Assembly (NCBI RefSeq): GCF_015350805.1
Contig: NZ_JADKSG010000002.1
Location: 124,001-188,000 of the forward strand
From: Herbiconiux sp. VKM Ac-1786
GTDB taxonomy: Bacteria; Actinomycetota; Actinomycetes; Actinomycetales; Microbacteriaceae
DNA length: 64,000 nucleotides
Reading direction: 5' to 3'
The notes beneath the pieces are model-generated. The model made no database searches and had not been told where the DNA came from. It saw only the letters and a list, made by a program, of their open reading frames with translations. The translations under genes and the position numbers were made by a program. Shown here in pieces: positions 27,574 through 35,745 of this stretch. Positions within the stretch are counted from its first letter, which is position 1. Each line of letters begins with the position of its first letter.

Positions 27574-28032
27574 CTACGGCTGTTCCAGGGTCGCGCCGGT
27601 GATTGTGCCGAGCCCGTCGAAGGTCACGGCGGGGGAGCACTCGAGCTCGATCGTGAAAGGATCGTCCGCCGGTGCGAGCTGCGTGCCGATCGAGGTGCAG
27701 GTGACGGGTGCGCCAGAGGTCGGGTGGAGGGTGCCGGTGATGCCGGGGAGTAGAGGTTCGCCGTCGCCCGCGAATGTCACGGTGAGCGTGGTCACGAGGA
27801 AGCCGCGGCCCTTGTAGTCGGCGCCGGTGGCGGTGCGCAGCGTCGCCGTGTCCGCCACGGAGTGGCCCGCGATGGTGGCGACACCGTCGAGGGGGACGGT
27901 GACCGTCTCGACGCGGGCCGGCTGCGGCCACAGGGAGACCGCCACAGCGGCCGCCCCCACGGCGATCCCGATCGGGAGGATCCAGACGCGCCAGCCTCGT
28001 CCGGCCTGGCGGGCGGTCGGCTCCGAGGTCAC
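27574..28032 (-). CDS. Single-pass membrane or secreted protein of unknown function
   Basis: A 152-residue protein with one hydrophobic segment near residues 16-34 (VWILPIGIAVGAAAVAVSL) and an outer domain of predicted beta-strands with two Cys (VTCTSIG, IELECSP) that could pair. The GTG at 28032 lies 6 bases after TAATCT (28039-28044), indicating a leaderless transcript. I do not recognise the family. Confidence 0.65.
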   Translation of the reverse strand: MTSEPTARQAGRGWRVWILPIGIAVGAAAVAVSLWPQPARVETVTVPLDGVATIAGHSVADTATLRTATGADYKGRGFLVTTLTVTFAGDGEPLLPGITGTLHPTSGAPVTCTSIGTQLAPADDPFTIELECSPAVTFDGLGTITGATLEQP

Positions 28033-28038
28033 ACCACG

Positions 28039-28044
28039 AGATTA
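28039..28044 (-). promoter_or_regulatory. -10 box of a leaderless promoter
   Basis: TAATCT on the minus strand, 6 bases before the GTG at 28032. Confidence 0.5.
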
Positions 28045-28758
28045 GCGGGGGCGGAGGGCCGGGGCGCCGGCGCGCGCGGCGGCCACCTCGCGGCCGCGCT
28101 CGGTCGAGGAGAAGCGGGCAGCCGCGTCGCGGACGCCGGCGGCCGGGAGGTTCGCCCCGAAGAGCTCGCTGTGCGGCTGCAGGGAGACGCTGTCGCGTAG
28201 GGTGCCCACGCGCACCGGGTCGAAGCCCGCCGCATCGACCAGGGCGGCCGCCTCGGTGAGTGCTGCGTCGTCGTCGCCCGCGATGCCGATCGCCTTGCGG
28301 TCGGCGGCGCCCGCCGCGCTCGGGCCCTCGTCAAGGTCGTGGTAGCCCATGTGGTTGAAGGCTTTCACGACGCGCGAGGCCGGCAGGAAGTCCTGCACCA
28401 GCTCGCTGGTCGAGGTGCGCGGGTCGTCGAGGTCGGCGCGGATGCCGTCGATCTCCCACCAGTAGTTCATGGCGTCGATGACGAGCTTGCCCTCGAGGAG
28501 GTCGGCCGGAATCGACCGGTACTTGCCGAGAGGGAGGGCCAGGATCACGACGTCGGCCTCGCGCGCCACCTCGGCCGCCGTCAGGGCGACCGCGCCGGGA
28601 GCCAGTACGTCGACGATCAGCGCGATGCGCGACGGGTCGCCCGAGGCCGCGATCAGCACCCGGTAGCCGGCGGACAGGAGGAGGCGGCTGAGGACGGTTC
28701 CGACCTTCCCGGCTCCGAGGATGCCGACGGTGGGGAGACTGGGGGTCGGCTCACTCAT
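28042..28758 (-). CDS. F420-dependent NADP reductase-like oxidoreductase
   Basis: A 238-residue Rossmann-fold protein with the dinucleotide-binding GILGAGKVGTVLSRLLL near the N-terminus, VVILALPLGKYRSIP and LVIDAMNYWWEIDG, resembling the NADPH:F420 oxidoreductase family. ATG 28758 overlaps the stop of the LLM flavin oxidoreductase gene by 8 bases, so the two are co-transcribed and may act on the same cofactor pool. Whether it really uses F420 cannot be seen. Confidence 0.8.
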   Translation of the reverse strand: MSEPTPSLPTVGILGAGKVGTVLSRLLLSAGYRVLIAASGDPSRIALIVDVLAPGAVALTAAEVAREADVVILALPLGKYRSIPADLLEGKLVIDAMNYWWEIDGIRADLDDPRTSTSELVQDFLPASRVVKAFNHMGYHDLDEGPSAAGAADRKAIGIAGDDDAALTEAAALVDAAGFDPVRVGTLRDSVSLQPHSELFGANLPAAGVRDAAARFSSTERGREVAAARAGAPALRPR

Positions 28759-29827
28759 GGGTGGCTCCGACGGGCTGCTGCTCACGGTCATCCGCTTTCT
28801 CGGCGAGGAGTTCGCGCACGCGCGGGGCGACCCGGGTGCCGAACAGCTCGATGGTGCGGGCTCGGGCGTCGACCGGGAGGCCGCCGATGTCGTACTTGAG
28901 GTCGAAGCGGTTGATCTGCAGCTCGTCGGTCATGCGCACGATCTTCTGCGCTACCGTCTCGGGCGAGCCGACGAAGAGGGCGCCGGTGGCGAGCTCGAGC
29001 TCATAGCGATCGCGGGTGGGCGGGTAGAAGCCGCGCTCGCGGCCCATCTGGGTGACGAGTGGCTCCCAGGACCGCCACCAGGTCTCGGCCGCCTCCTCGT
29101 CGGTGTCGGCGATGAGGCCCAGCGCGTGCTGGCCCACCGGCAGGCGGGGCAGACCGAACTGCTCAAGCGCGCGGAAGTAGAGGTCGACGTGGCCGGCGAA
29201 GCGCTCGGGCTGGCCGCCGATGATCGCGAGCATCAGGGGCAGGCCGTAGCGCGCGGCGCGCACGACGGACTCGGGGCTGCCGCCGACGCCGATCCACGTG
29301 GGGATGCCGCCCGGACGCATCGTCGGGTGCAGGGTCTGGTTCGTCAGGGGCGAGCGCACCGTGCCCTGCCAGGTCGTGGGCATCTCGCGCTGCAGCTTCA
29401 TGAACAGGTCGAGCTTCTCCTCGAAGAGGTGCTCGTAGTCCTCGAGCTCGTAGCCGAACAGCGGGAACGACTGGGTCTGGGATGCGCGTCCCAGCACCAG
29501 CTGGGCGCGGCCGTTCGACAGGGCATCCAGGGTCGAGAACTCGTTGTAGAGGCGCACCGGGTCGTTCGTGCTCAGCACCGTGACGGCGGTGCCGAGACGG
29601 ATGCGCTCGGTCGCCGTCGCGATTCCGGCGAGGAGCACCGGGGTCGCCGAGTCGACGTGGCCCTCGCGGTAGTGCTCGCCGAGGCTGAAGACGTCGAGAC
29701 CCACCCGCTCGGCGAGCTTCGCCTCGTCGACCAGGAGGCGCACGGTCTCGGGGTCGGTCAGGGTGCGGCCGGCGTCGCTGGGGACGTCGCCGAAGGAGTT
29801 GAGTCCGAACTCGATCTCGGTGGTCAC
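28751..29827 (-). CDS. LLM-class (luciferase-like) flavin-dependent oxidoreductase
   Basis: A 358-residue TIM-barrel enzyme of the bacterial luciferase family, which uses FMN or F420. Visible are FGLNSFGDVP at the N-terminus, FSLGEHYREGHVDSATPV near 47, RIRLGTAVTVLSTNDPVR, and IPTWIGVGGSPESVVRAARYG near 190, all typical. The gene is divergent from the marR gene and overlaps the reductase-like gene downstream. With a MarR regulator next door it probably belongs to a response to a small aromatic or oxidant molecule; substrate unknown. Confidence 0.87.
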   Translation of the reverse strand: MTTEIEFGLNSFGDVPSDAGRTLTDPETVRLLVDEAKLAERVGLDVFSLGEHYREGHVDSATPVLLAGIATATERIRLGTAVTVLSTNDPVRLYNEFSTLDALSNGRAQLVLGRASQTQSFPLFGYELEDYEHLFEEKLDLFMKLQREMPTTWQGTVRSPLTNQTLHPTMRPGGIPTWIGVGGSPESVVRAARYGLPLMLAIIGGQPERFAGHVDLYFRALEQFGLPRLPVGQHALGLIADTDEEAAETWWRSWEPLVTQMGRERGFYPPTRDRYELELATGALFVGSPETVAQKIVRMTDELQINRFDLKYDIGGLPVDARARTIELFGTRVAPRVRELLAEKADDREQQPVGATHE

Positions 29828-29870
29828 GGTGTTCTCCCTCCGCGCCGCTCGGGGCGGTGCGTTCGTATGA

Positions 29871-29882
29871 TTGACATGTCAA
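29871..29882. promoter_or_regulatory. Palindromic operator between the LLM and marR genes
   Basis: TTGACATGTCAA is a perfect 12-base palindrome 13 bases before the marR GTG and 44 bases before the LLM gene start, the place where a MarR dimer would sit to control both genes. It also contains a TTGACA -35-like hexamer. Confidence 0.6.
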
Positions 29883-29894
29883 CTAGGAGGAGCG

Positions 29895-30479
29895 GTGAAA
29901 GATTCCCATGCGGCGCGAGCTCAGGCGCCGGCGGCGGCGCAGGGGCCGGAGCGGGCTCGTGCTCGGCGGTCGCCGACGCCGCACGACCTGCGGGTGTGGC
30001 GGGACTTCGTGGAGACCGGTGACCGCATCCGGTCGCTGCTGGCCGCACGGCTGCAGGCCGAATCAGGACTGTCGACAGGGGACTACGCGGTGCTGCTCGC
30101 CCTGTCGGAGGCGCCCGGGCGTCGACTGCGGTCGTCGGAGCTCGCGAGCGTGATCGACTGGGAGCGGAGCCGGCTCTCGCACCACCTGGGCCGGATGGAG
30201 CGGCGCGGGTTGCTGTCCCGATCGCCGTCGACCGAGGACAGTCGGGGGAGCGAGGTCGTGCTGAGCGAGGCCGGGGCTTCGCAATTCAGGCGGGCCTCCG
30301 CGGCGCATCTGCGGGCGGTGCAGGAGCTGTTCGTCGAGGCCTTCGTGGAGGCGTCCGACAGTGGGGTGGGCCTCGCGCAGGTCGATGCCGTGACAGCGGC
30401 GCTGCAGGCTCACTTGAGCTCCGGGGACGGCGGGAGCCTGAGGGGCCGGGGCGACGGGTCCCACGAGCCCGGAGCCTGA
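29895..30479 (+). CDS. MarR-family transcriptional regulator
   Basis: A 194-residue winged-helix regulator. The helix-turn-helix lies near residues 85-110 (LRSSELASVIDWERSRLSHH) and the wing near 114-130 (ERRGLLSRSPSTEDSRG). The GTG at 29895 has AGGAGG at 29885-29890, which favours it over the ATG at 29871 lying inside the palindrome. Long disordered N- and C-termini (Ala/Gln and Gly/Arg-rich) frame the domain. It most likely represses itself and the divergent flavin oxidoreductase genes. Confidence 0.88.
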   Translation: MKDSHAARAQAPAAAQGPERARARRSPTPHDLRVWRDFVETGDRIRSLLAARLQAESGLSTGDYAVLLALSEAPGRRLRSSELASVIDWERSRLSHHLGRMERRGLLSRSPSTEDSRGSEVVLSEAGASQFRRASAAHLRAVQELFVEAFVEASDSGVGLAQVDAVTAALQAHLSSGDGGSLRGRGDGSHEPGA

Positions 30480-30496
30480 TCGGGCTTCCGGGCTCG
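30464..30496 (+). terminator. Hairpin at the end of marR
   Basis: CGAGCCCGGA and TCCGGGCTCG form a perfect 10-base-pair stem around a 13-base loop that includes the marR stop codon. There is no T run; in a high-GC genome such hairpins can still end transcripts. It may also serve the convergent gene at 30529. Confidence 0.55.
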
Positions 30497-30528
30497 CAGG
30501 GCGACCTGAGAGGGCGCCAGTCCGAGAC

Positions 30529-31287
30529 TCAGCTGTCGGTCACGCGGGGAAGCTGCGCGATCCATTCGGCGAAGGTCTGCGTGCCCCGGTCGGCGGCGGG
30601 TCCCGCGAGGATCGTGCCGTCGCGGAGCGCCCTGCCGAAGCCGCCCGGCAGCGGCACCTCCGCGATCCGGCCGCGACCGCCTGTAGCGGAGGCGTAGGCG
30701 CGCACCATGTCGGCCATCCGCAGTTCTTCGGGGCCTGCCAGATCGGTCGCGTGGCCGGAGGGGCCGGCTTCGGCGAGGTCGACGAGGCGTGCGGCGACTT
30801 CGCGGGCCGCGACCGGCTGGGAGAGCATCCGCGGCACCAGGGTGATCGGGCCGAGCGTCACCTGGCCGTAGATCTGCTGCGCGAACTCATGGAACTGGGT
30901 GGCGCGCAGGATCGTCCACGGGACGGGCCCGGCCGTCACGGCCTGCTCCTGCAGCGCCTTGCCCGCGTAGTAGCCGAAGGGTGCGCGGTCGCTGCCGACG
31001 ATCGAGAGGGCGAGGTGGTGACGCACGCCGGCGGTCTGGGACGCCGCGAGGAGGTTCGTGGTGACGCCGCCGAAGAAGGCCCGCGAGACCGTGGCCGACT
31101 GCGTGCCGACCGACGCGGCATCCACCACCACGTCGACCCCGACCAGCGCGGGCGCGAGGCCGGCGCCCGTCGTGAGGTCGACCCCGGTCGAGCGGGCGAG
31201 CACGACCGCGTCGTGACCCCGGCCGCGGGCCGCGTCGACGATGTGGCGGCCGACGGTTCCGGTTCCTCCGGCGACGGCGATCTTCAT
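30529..31287 (-). CDS. NAD(P)H-binding SDR-family protein
   Basis: A 252-residue atypical short-chain dehydrogenase of the NmrA/NAD(P)H-binding type. It opens with MKIAVAGGTGTVGRHIV (the GGxGxxG dinucleotide site at residues 7-13) and continues with VVVDAASVG, HLALSIVGSDRAPFGYY and PWTILRATQFHEF, typical of the family. ATG 31287 is the only sensible start; the frame above it is not protein-like. It is convergent with marR. Members bind NAD(P) and either reduce small carbonyl compounds or act as redox sensors. Confidence 0.87.
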   Translation of the reverse strand: MKIAVAGGTGTVGRHIVDAARGRGHDAVVLARSTGVDLTTGAGLAPALVGVDVVVDAASVGTQSATVSRAFFGGVTTNLLAASQTAGVRHHLALSIVGSDRAPFGYYAGKALQEQAVTAGPVPWTILRATQFHEFAQQIYGQVTLGPITLVPRMLSQPVAAREVAARLVDLAEAGPSGHATDLAGPEELRMADMVRAYASATGGRGRIAEVPLPGGFGRALRDGTILAGPAADRGTQTFAEWIAQLPRVTDS

Positions 31288-31375
31288 GAGGCTGATCCTT
31301 CCAGAGTGACGGCCTGTGCGGCGGGCGTCGGCGGCGACGACCGTGTCGACGGTATCGGTCGCCGGCCTGCTCCAG

Positions 31376-31401
31376 GGAACGTGGATGCGCGTGCGGTAGT
31401 T
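31376..31401 (+). promoter_or_regulatory. Promoter of the kinase-like gene (GGAAC-N18-GTT)
   Basis: GGAAC (31376-31380) and GTT (31399-31401) are separated by 18 bases, matching the SigR/SigH-type ECF sigma consensus. The longer form CCAGGGAACG, 13 bases, GGTAGTTTCGCT, two bases, TCGTGT recurs at 33818-33860 in front of the DUF4407 gene. The same TAGTTT could serve as an ordinary -10 box, which would place the transcript start at the GTG codon (leaderless). Confidence 0.65.
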
Positions 31402-31410
31402 TCGCTGATC

Positions 31411-32991
31411 GTGTCGGAGCGTGAGGGTCAGGAGCAGGTCGTGTCGCGGGCCGCGGGCATCCGCGTGCGCGAGGTCGATCTGGGTGGGCGCGCGCCGATC
31501 GGCAGCGGGGCCGCGACCGAGGTGTTCCGGCTCGACAGCTTCACCGTGCCCGGACATCAGGGCGGGGTCGCGTTCGTGCGGGTGCGCGACGGCAAGGCTC
31601 CGGAGTGGGACTCGGCCGTTCTCTCGCGACTCGTCGCCCTGCGCTGGGGGCTCGACGCGCGCGAGCGCGGGATGCTCGACGCCGTCTCCGCGGGGCCGTT
31701 GGCCGTCGTCGAGGGGGACGGCGGCGAGGTGGTGGGCTGCCTCGTGCCGTTGGCCGCGCATCCGTTCTATTACGTGCCCGTCGACGACCCCGAGCACCGC
31801 AAGGTCACGCAGAACGCGAAGTGGCTGATCAGCGCTCCGAAGCGGGCCCGGCGGGCGGGGGCCGCGGCGGTATCCGAGCGGGACGTCGTCGCCCGCGCCA
31901 CCGTGCTCGCCCGCGTGAGCCTGCTGCTCGGCGTGCTGCACCGGAACGGCGTCGTCTTCGGCGACCTGTCGGAGCGGTCGGTGCTCTTCGGCGCGGTCGA
32001 GGTCGCGTCGGCGTTCGTGGTCGGCTGCGAGGGCGCCGCCTTCGCGGGCGAGGGCGCTCTGCAGCGCAACAGCGCGGGGTGGGCGGCGCCGTCTTCGTCT
32101 GACGTCGACCTGTCGCGCGAGCCGTCGGTGCAGAGCGTCGAGACCGACCGGTACAAGCTCGGCCTGCTCGTGCTGCGGGTGCTCGCGCCGGCCGGCGACG
32201 GGCTCGACCGCAGCCGTGACGCGTCGCGAGCCGCCGGTGTGCTCGACGAACAAGGCCAGCGAATGCTCGACCGCGCCCTCGGCGACGACCCCGCCACCCG
32301 CCCCACCGCCGCCGACTGGTACGCGTACCTGCGCGGGCTGGTGGCTCTGCAGCTCGCCGCGCCGGTGATCCGGGGCGTGTCGGTCAGCCCTGCCCTGGTG
32401 GCCGAGGGCGACGAGGTGCGGCTGACGGTGGAGGTCGACGGCGCGCGCGAGGTGGTGATCGAGATGCCGGGGCGGGCGGACATCCGCCGCGAGGTCGCCG
32501 GCCGCCTCGTGACCGAGCGCTTCACGGCCCGCCAGAGCGGCCGTATCGGCGTGCGCGCCGCGAACGCGCACGGCTCGGCCACGGCGCTGACCGACGTGGT
32601 GCGGGTGCTGCCCGTCCCGACCCCGGCGCGCATCGCGGTCGCGTCGCCGTCGGTGCCGGCCGCCCTCGCCGTCCTCCCCGACCTCGCCTCCCTCGAGGCG
32701 GCGATGGGCATCTCCCTCCCGCCGGGCAACCCGCGCTCCGCGCCGGCCGCGAGCGACACTGCCGCCGGCTCAACTCCGCCCGGCGTCTCCCCGTTCGACC
32801 GCGTCGCCGCGCTCCGCGCGCGCCTCGAGGCCGACGCCCTCCCGCTCCACGACATCCTCCGCATCGGCGTCGAGGCCGAACGCGCCTCCCGCGAACCCCT
32901 CTTCCCCACCGTCGAGCACTTCCTGGCCGACGTCGACCTGCCCGATGCGACCGACATCGACCTGACGGATCCACCGGCCAAAAGTTCGTAA
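31411..32991 (+). CDS. Protein kinase-like fold protein
   Basis: A 526-residue protein related to protein kinases but degenerate. A Gly loop PIGSGAATEVFRL sits near residue 31, the catalytic loop position reads FGDLSERSVLF (Phe where His of HGDL is expected) near 188, and ETDRYKLGLLVLRVL near 247 matches kinase-like proteins associated with TerD/PP2C modules. The metal-binding DFG has become VVGCEGA, so it is probably not an active kinase. An Ig-like strand-rich region (about 320-400) and a Pro/Ala-rich tail follow. GTG 31411 is 8 bases after TAGTTT. The NYN gene lies 34 bases downstream. Confidence 0.7.
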   Translation: MSEREGQEQVVSRAAGIRVREVDLGGRAPIGSGAATEVFRLDSFTVPGHQGGVAFVRVRDGKAPEWDSAVLSRLVALRWGLDARERGMLDAVSAGPLAVVEGDGGEVVGCLVPLAAHPFYYVPVDDPEHRKVTQNAKWLISAPKRARRAGAAAVSERDVVARATVLARVSLLLGVLHRNGVVFGDLSERSVLFGAVEVASAFVVGCEGAAFAGEGALQRNSAGWAAPSSSDVDLSREPSVQSVETDRYKLGLLVLRVLAPAGDGLDRSRDASRAAGVLDEQGQRMLDRALGDDPATRPTAADWYAYLRGLVALQLAAPVIRGVSVSPALVAEGDEVRLTVEVDGAREVVIEMPGRADIRREVAGRLVTERFTARQSGRIGVRAANAHGSATALTDVVRVLPVPTPARIAVASPSVPAALAVLPDLASLEAAMGISLPPGNPRSAPAASDTAAGSTPPGVSPFDRVAALRARLEADALPLHDILRIGVEAERASREPLFPTVEHFLADVDLPDATDIDLTDPPAKSS

Positions 32992-33025
32992 CCCTTCGGC
33001 GGGGCGAAGATGAGAGTAGGTCGCC

Positions 33026-33682
33026 ATGCCGTCCGCCCGCCTCTACGTCGACGGATTCAATCTGTATCGACGGTGCCTGGAGTCGAAGCCGCACCTGAAG
33101 TGGCTCGACCTGGCCGCGTTGGGCCGGTACCTGATGCCGGGTTATCGGATCGACCACGTCCATTACTTCACAGCCCACCTGCGACCGGGGCTCCTGGTGG
33201 ATCCGCAGTCATCGGTCCGTCAGCAGATGTACCTCCGAGCGCTCACTTTGTAGCCCGACGTGTCGGTCCACCTGGGCACCTTCCGGAACGACGGACGGCA
33301 GATGCCGGTGCATCCGCAGACCGTCGACCCCACGACCGGCAAGTGGGTGACCACGGCCGTCCGGAAGCTCGAGGAGAAGGGCTTCGACGTCAATCTCGGC
33401 ACCCGTATGACGGCCGACGCGTTCACGGGCGCAGCCGACGTCTTCGTGATGCTCTCGAACGACTCCGACCTCGCGGGCACGCTCAGAATGCTCAAGCACG
33501 AATTCGGCTTCCGAGTCGGGATCATCTTCCCCATGCCGAGTTCGCGCAGTTCGAAGGAGCTCGTGAAGACCGAGCCCGACTTCATGGCTCACATCACCGA
33601 TGAGGCGCTTGCTGCCTGTCAGTTCCCGAAGCAGATGAGGGATGGGAAAGGTGTCTTCCGCTGCCCTCCGAAGTGGGCCTGA
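33026..33682 (+). pseudogene. NYN-domain protein gene interrupted by an in-frame TAG
   Basis: The reading frame 33026-33682 encodes a LabA/NYN-type protein (PIN-like RNase fold): LYVDGFNLYRR at the start with the first acidic residue, EKGFDVNLGTRMTADAF, and ADVFVMLSNDSDLAGTLRML with the second acidic pair. A TAG at 33251-33253 splits it into 75 and about 142 codons; the sequence on both sides is in the same frame and continuous with the family (RALTL, stop, PDVSVHLG). A single base change, for example AAG to TAG, explains it. Readthrough or sequencing error are alternatives. It follows the kinase-like gene by 34 bases. Confidence 0.8.
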
Positions 33683-33698
33683 ACGACGCTTAAATTCC

Positions 33699-33724
33699 GA
33701 AGGCCCCAGTCTCCTGAGGCCTTC
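33699..33724 (+). terminator. Hairpin after the NYN gene
   Basis: GAAGGCC pairs with GGCCTTC, with an inner CAG/CTG extension (one C/A mismatch) around the loop TCTC. It stands 17 bases after the NYN stop and before the DUF4407 promoter, and separates the two transcripts. Confidence 0.65.
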
Positions 33725-33820
33725 TAACCGGTAACCGAAGTATCCGGGGGTGTACGGCAATCATAAGGTTTGCAGGCCGCGGCGGGAAGCGCGACGAGGT
33801 GGGGCTCAGGCGCGTGCCAG

Positions 33821-33846
33821 GGAACGCCGAGGCGGGTGGGGTAGTT
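33821..33846 (+). promoter_or_regulatory. Promoter of the DUF4407 gene (GGAAC-N18-GTT)
   Basis: GGAAC (33821-33825) and GTT (33844-33846) at 18-base spacing, within a block nearly identical to the promoter at 31376-31401, including the 13-base gap between CCAGGGAACG and GGTAGTTTCGCT. The two transcription units are therefore likely co-regulated. Confidence 0.65.
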
Positions 33847-33855
33847 TCGCTCCTC

Positions 33856-35745
33856 GTGTTCCGAGGCGGCCGGAGTGCGGTGCGCGCATCCGCTCGTCGT
33901 GGGCACGTCACCCACCCGAAAGGTCGCCGCGCAATGGCTCGTCGTTACAACTCGAACCCCGTCTCGAACTTCATGTCGTGGCTCGGTGGCGCTCGCCTCG
34001 ACGTGCTGCAGGATGCGCCCGGCGACCGTGCGCGGTTCGTCGCGATGGGCGGGGTGATCCTGAGCACGGCGTTCCTGTCGGCGGTGTCGGCGGCGTTCGC
34101 GCTGGTGATGGCCGTCGGGGCGCCGATCGTCGTGGCGGTGATCGTGGGGATCTTCTGGGGTCTGATCATCCTGAACCTCGACCGGCTGCTGATCATCGGC
34201 ATGGCCAAGCAGAAGGGCGTCTGGCGGAACCTCGCTCTCGCGATGCCGCGCGTGGCCCTCGCGCTGATCATCGGCACGGTGATCTCGACGCCGCTGACGC
34301 TGCAGATCTTCCAGGCGGAGATCAACTCGGAGATCCAGGTGATGCAGGCCGAGGACAAGTCCGCCTTCGAGGAGCGGATGGCGAACGACCCGCGGTTCGC
34401 CGCCATCCCGTCGCTGCAGGAGTCGATCGCCGCGAACCAGGCGATCGTCGACAAGGGGCTGCAGACCGACCTGTCGTCCGACCCGAACTACGCCGCTGCC
34501 GTGGCCGCGACCGCGGCCGCGCAGGCGGCGTACGACCAGGCCCAGGCCGCGTACCTCGCCGAGATCGACGGCAGCGGCGGCACGGGCGTGCGCGGCGACG
34601 GGCCCGTGACCGCGTCGAAGCAGGCGGCGCTCGACGCCGCCGAGGCCCGGTTGCAGGCGGCTCAGGATGCTCAGGCCGCCGCCGAGACCGCGGCCTCGTC
34701 GAACCTCGAAGCGTCGGCGCAGAGCCGGCTCGACGCGGCGACCTCGCAGCTCGCCGCGGACAAGGCGACGCTCGCCACCGCCCAGGACCAGCGCACCGCC
34801 GAGCAGGCCGCCTACGACAACGCCGTCGACAACAGTGCGGGGCTGCTCTCGCGGCTCGAGGCGCTGTTCCGGCTGGGGGAGGCGAACCCGCTGCTGAACG
34901 TGGCGCACATCATGATCGCGCTGCTGTTCATCTGCATCGAGTTGCTGCCCGTGATCGTGAAGACGCTCGCGAACCTCGGCGGGCCCACGGCGTACGACCG
35001 GCTCGTCGACGTGCGCGAGGACGGCGAGGTGTCGGGCGGGTCGGTCTGGGCGTCCAAGCGCGCCGAGGCGATCGAGGTCGAGGCGGGCGTGCAGGTGTCG
35101 GTGGCCTCAGACCGTGCGGAACGGCAAGTCGAGTTCGGGCGACGCGTGAACCAGGCGGTGCTCGAACAGCAGGAGGCCGTGATCTCGCGGGCCCTCGAGG
35201 TGTGGGGGCGGTACGCCGGCGAGCGGGCCGAGGCGCGGATGGGGGAGTGGGAGCGGTCGCTCGAGGCGTCGGAGGGTGCGGGCGGCAGTGGCGCCGGCGC
35301 GCTCGGCGCGGGTGTGGGTGCTCCTGGCGCACTCGACACCGGTGCGGCAGCGTCGGCCCAGGTCGCCGGCCGGCCTGCGTCGCAAGCGGAGGCGACCGGT
35401 CGCGAGGAGCGGTCCCCGGTGGCGGATGCCCGGCGGAACGGCGCGTGGTGGCGCGGTCTGAGCGGCCGTGACTCCGCGGCGAAGGCCGAGGCGGCCCGCG
35501 AGGCCGAGGCGCGCGACCTGGCCTTCGACGACGCCGCCGAGCTGGAGGCGCTGTTCGGCGACACCGGCGTGACCGAGCGCATCGACACGACCGAGCGCCT
35601 GGATGCCGATCGGCTCGAGACCGAGCGCATCGACAGCTACGCCGGCCGCGCATCCGCCCGTGACGACACCGAGACGAAGCCCCTGCCGCAGAACAGCGAC
35701 CGCGCCGCCTACCTGCGTCGCGCCGGCCTCCCCGAGGACTTCTAG
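33856..35745 (+). CDS. DUF4407 membrane protein
   Basis: A DUF4407 protein of 629 residues if the GTG at 33856 is used (8 bases after TAGTTT, leaderless) or 603 if translation starts at ATG 33934 (MARRYNSN). The family is integral membrane: hydrophobic segments are FVAMGGVILSTAFLSAVSAAFAL-type near the N-terminus, IVVAVIVGIFWGLIIL, VALALIIGTVISTPL and, after a long Ala/Gln-rich coiled coil (about 150-310), a last one near ALLFICIELLPVIVKTL. The C-terminal 200 residues are acidic and disordered, with repeated TER(I/L)D motifs (TERIDTTERLD). Function unknown. It ends convergently on fda with a 4-base overlap. Confidence 0.82.
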   Translation: MFRGGRSAVRASARRGHVTHPKGRRAMARRYNSNPVSNFMSWLGGARLDVLQDAPGDRARFVAMGGVILSTAFLSAVSAAFALVMAVGAPIVVAVIVGIFWGLIILNLDRLLIIGMAKQKGVWRNLALAMPRVALALIIGTVISTPLTLQIFQAEINSEIQVMQAEDKSAFEERMANDPRFAAIPSLQESIAANQAIVDKGLQTDLSSDPNYAAAVAATAAAQAAYDQAQAAYLAEIDGSGGTGVRGDGPVTASKQAALDAAEARLQAAQDAQAAAETAASSNLEASAQSRLDAATSQLAADKATLATAQDQRTAEQAAYDNAVDNSAGLLSRLEALFRLGEANPLLNVAHIMIALLFICIELLPVIVKTLANLGGPTAYDRLVDVREDGEVSGGSVWASKRAEAIEVEAGVQVSVASDRAERQVEFGRRVNQAVLEQQEAVISRALEVWGRYAGERAEARMGEWERSLEASEGAGGSGAGALGAGVGAPGALDTGAAASAQVAGRPASQAEATGREERSPVADARRNGAWWRGLSGRDSAAKAEAAREAEARDLAFDDAAELEALFGDTGVTERIDTTERLDADRLETERIDSYAGRASARDDTETKPLPQNSDRAAYLRRAGLPEDF

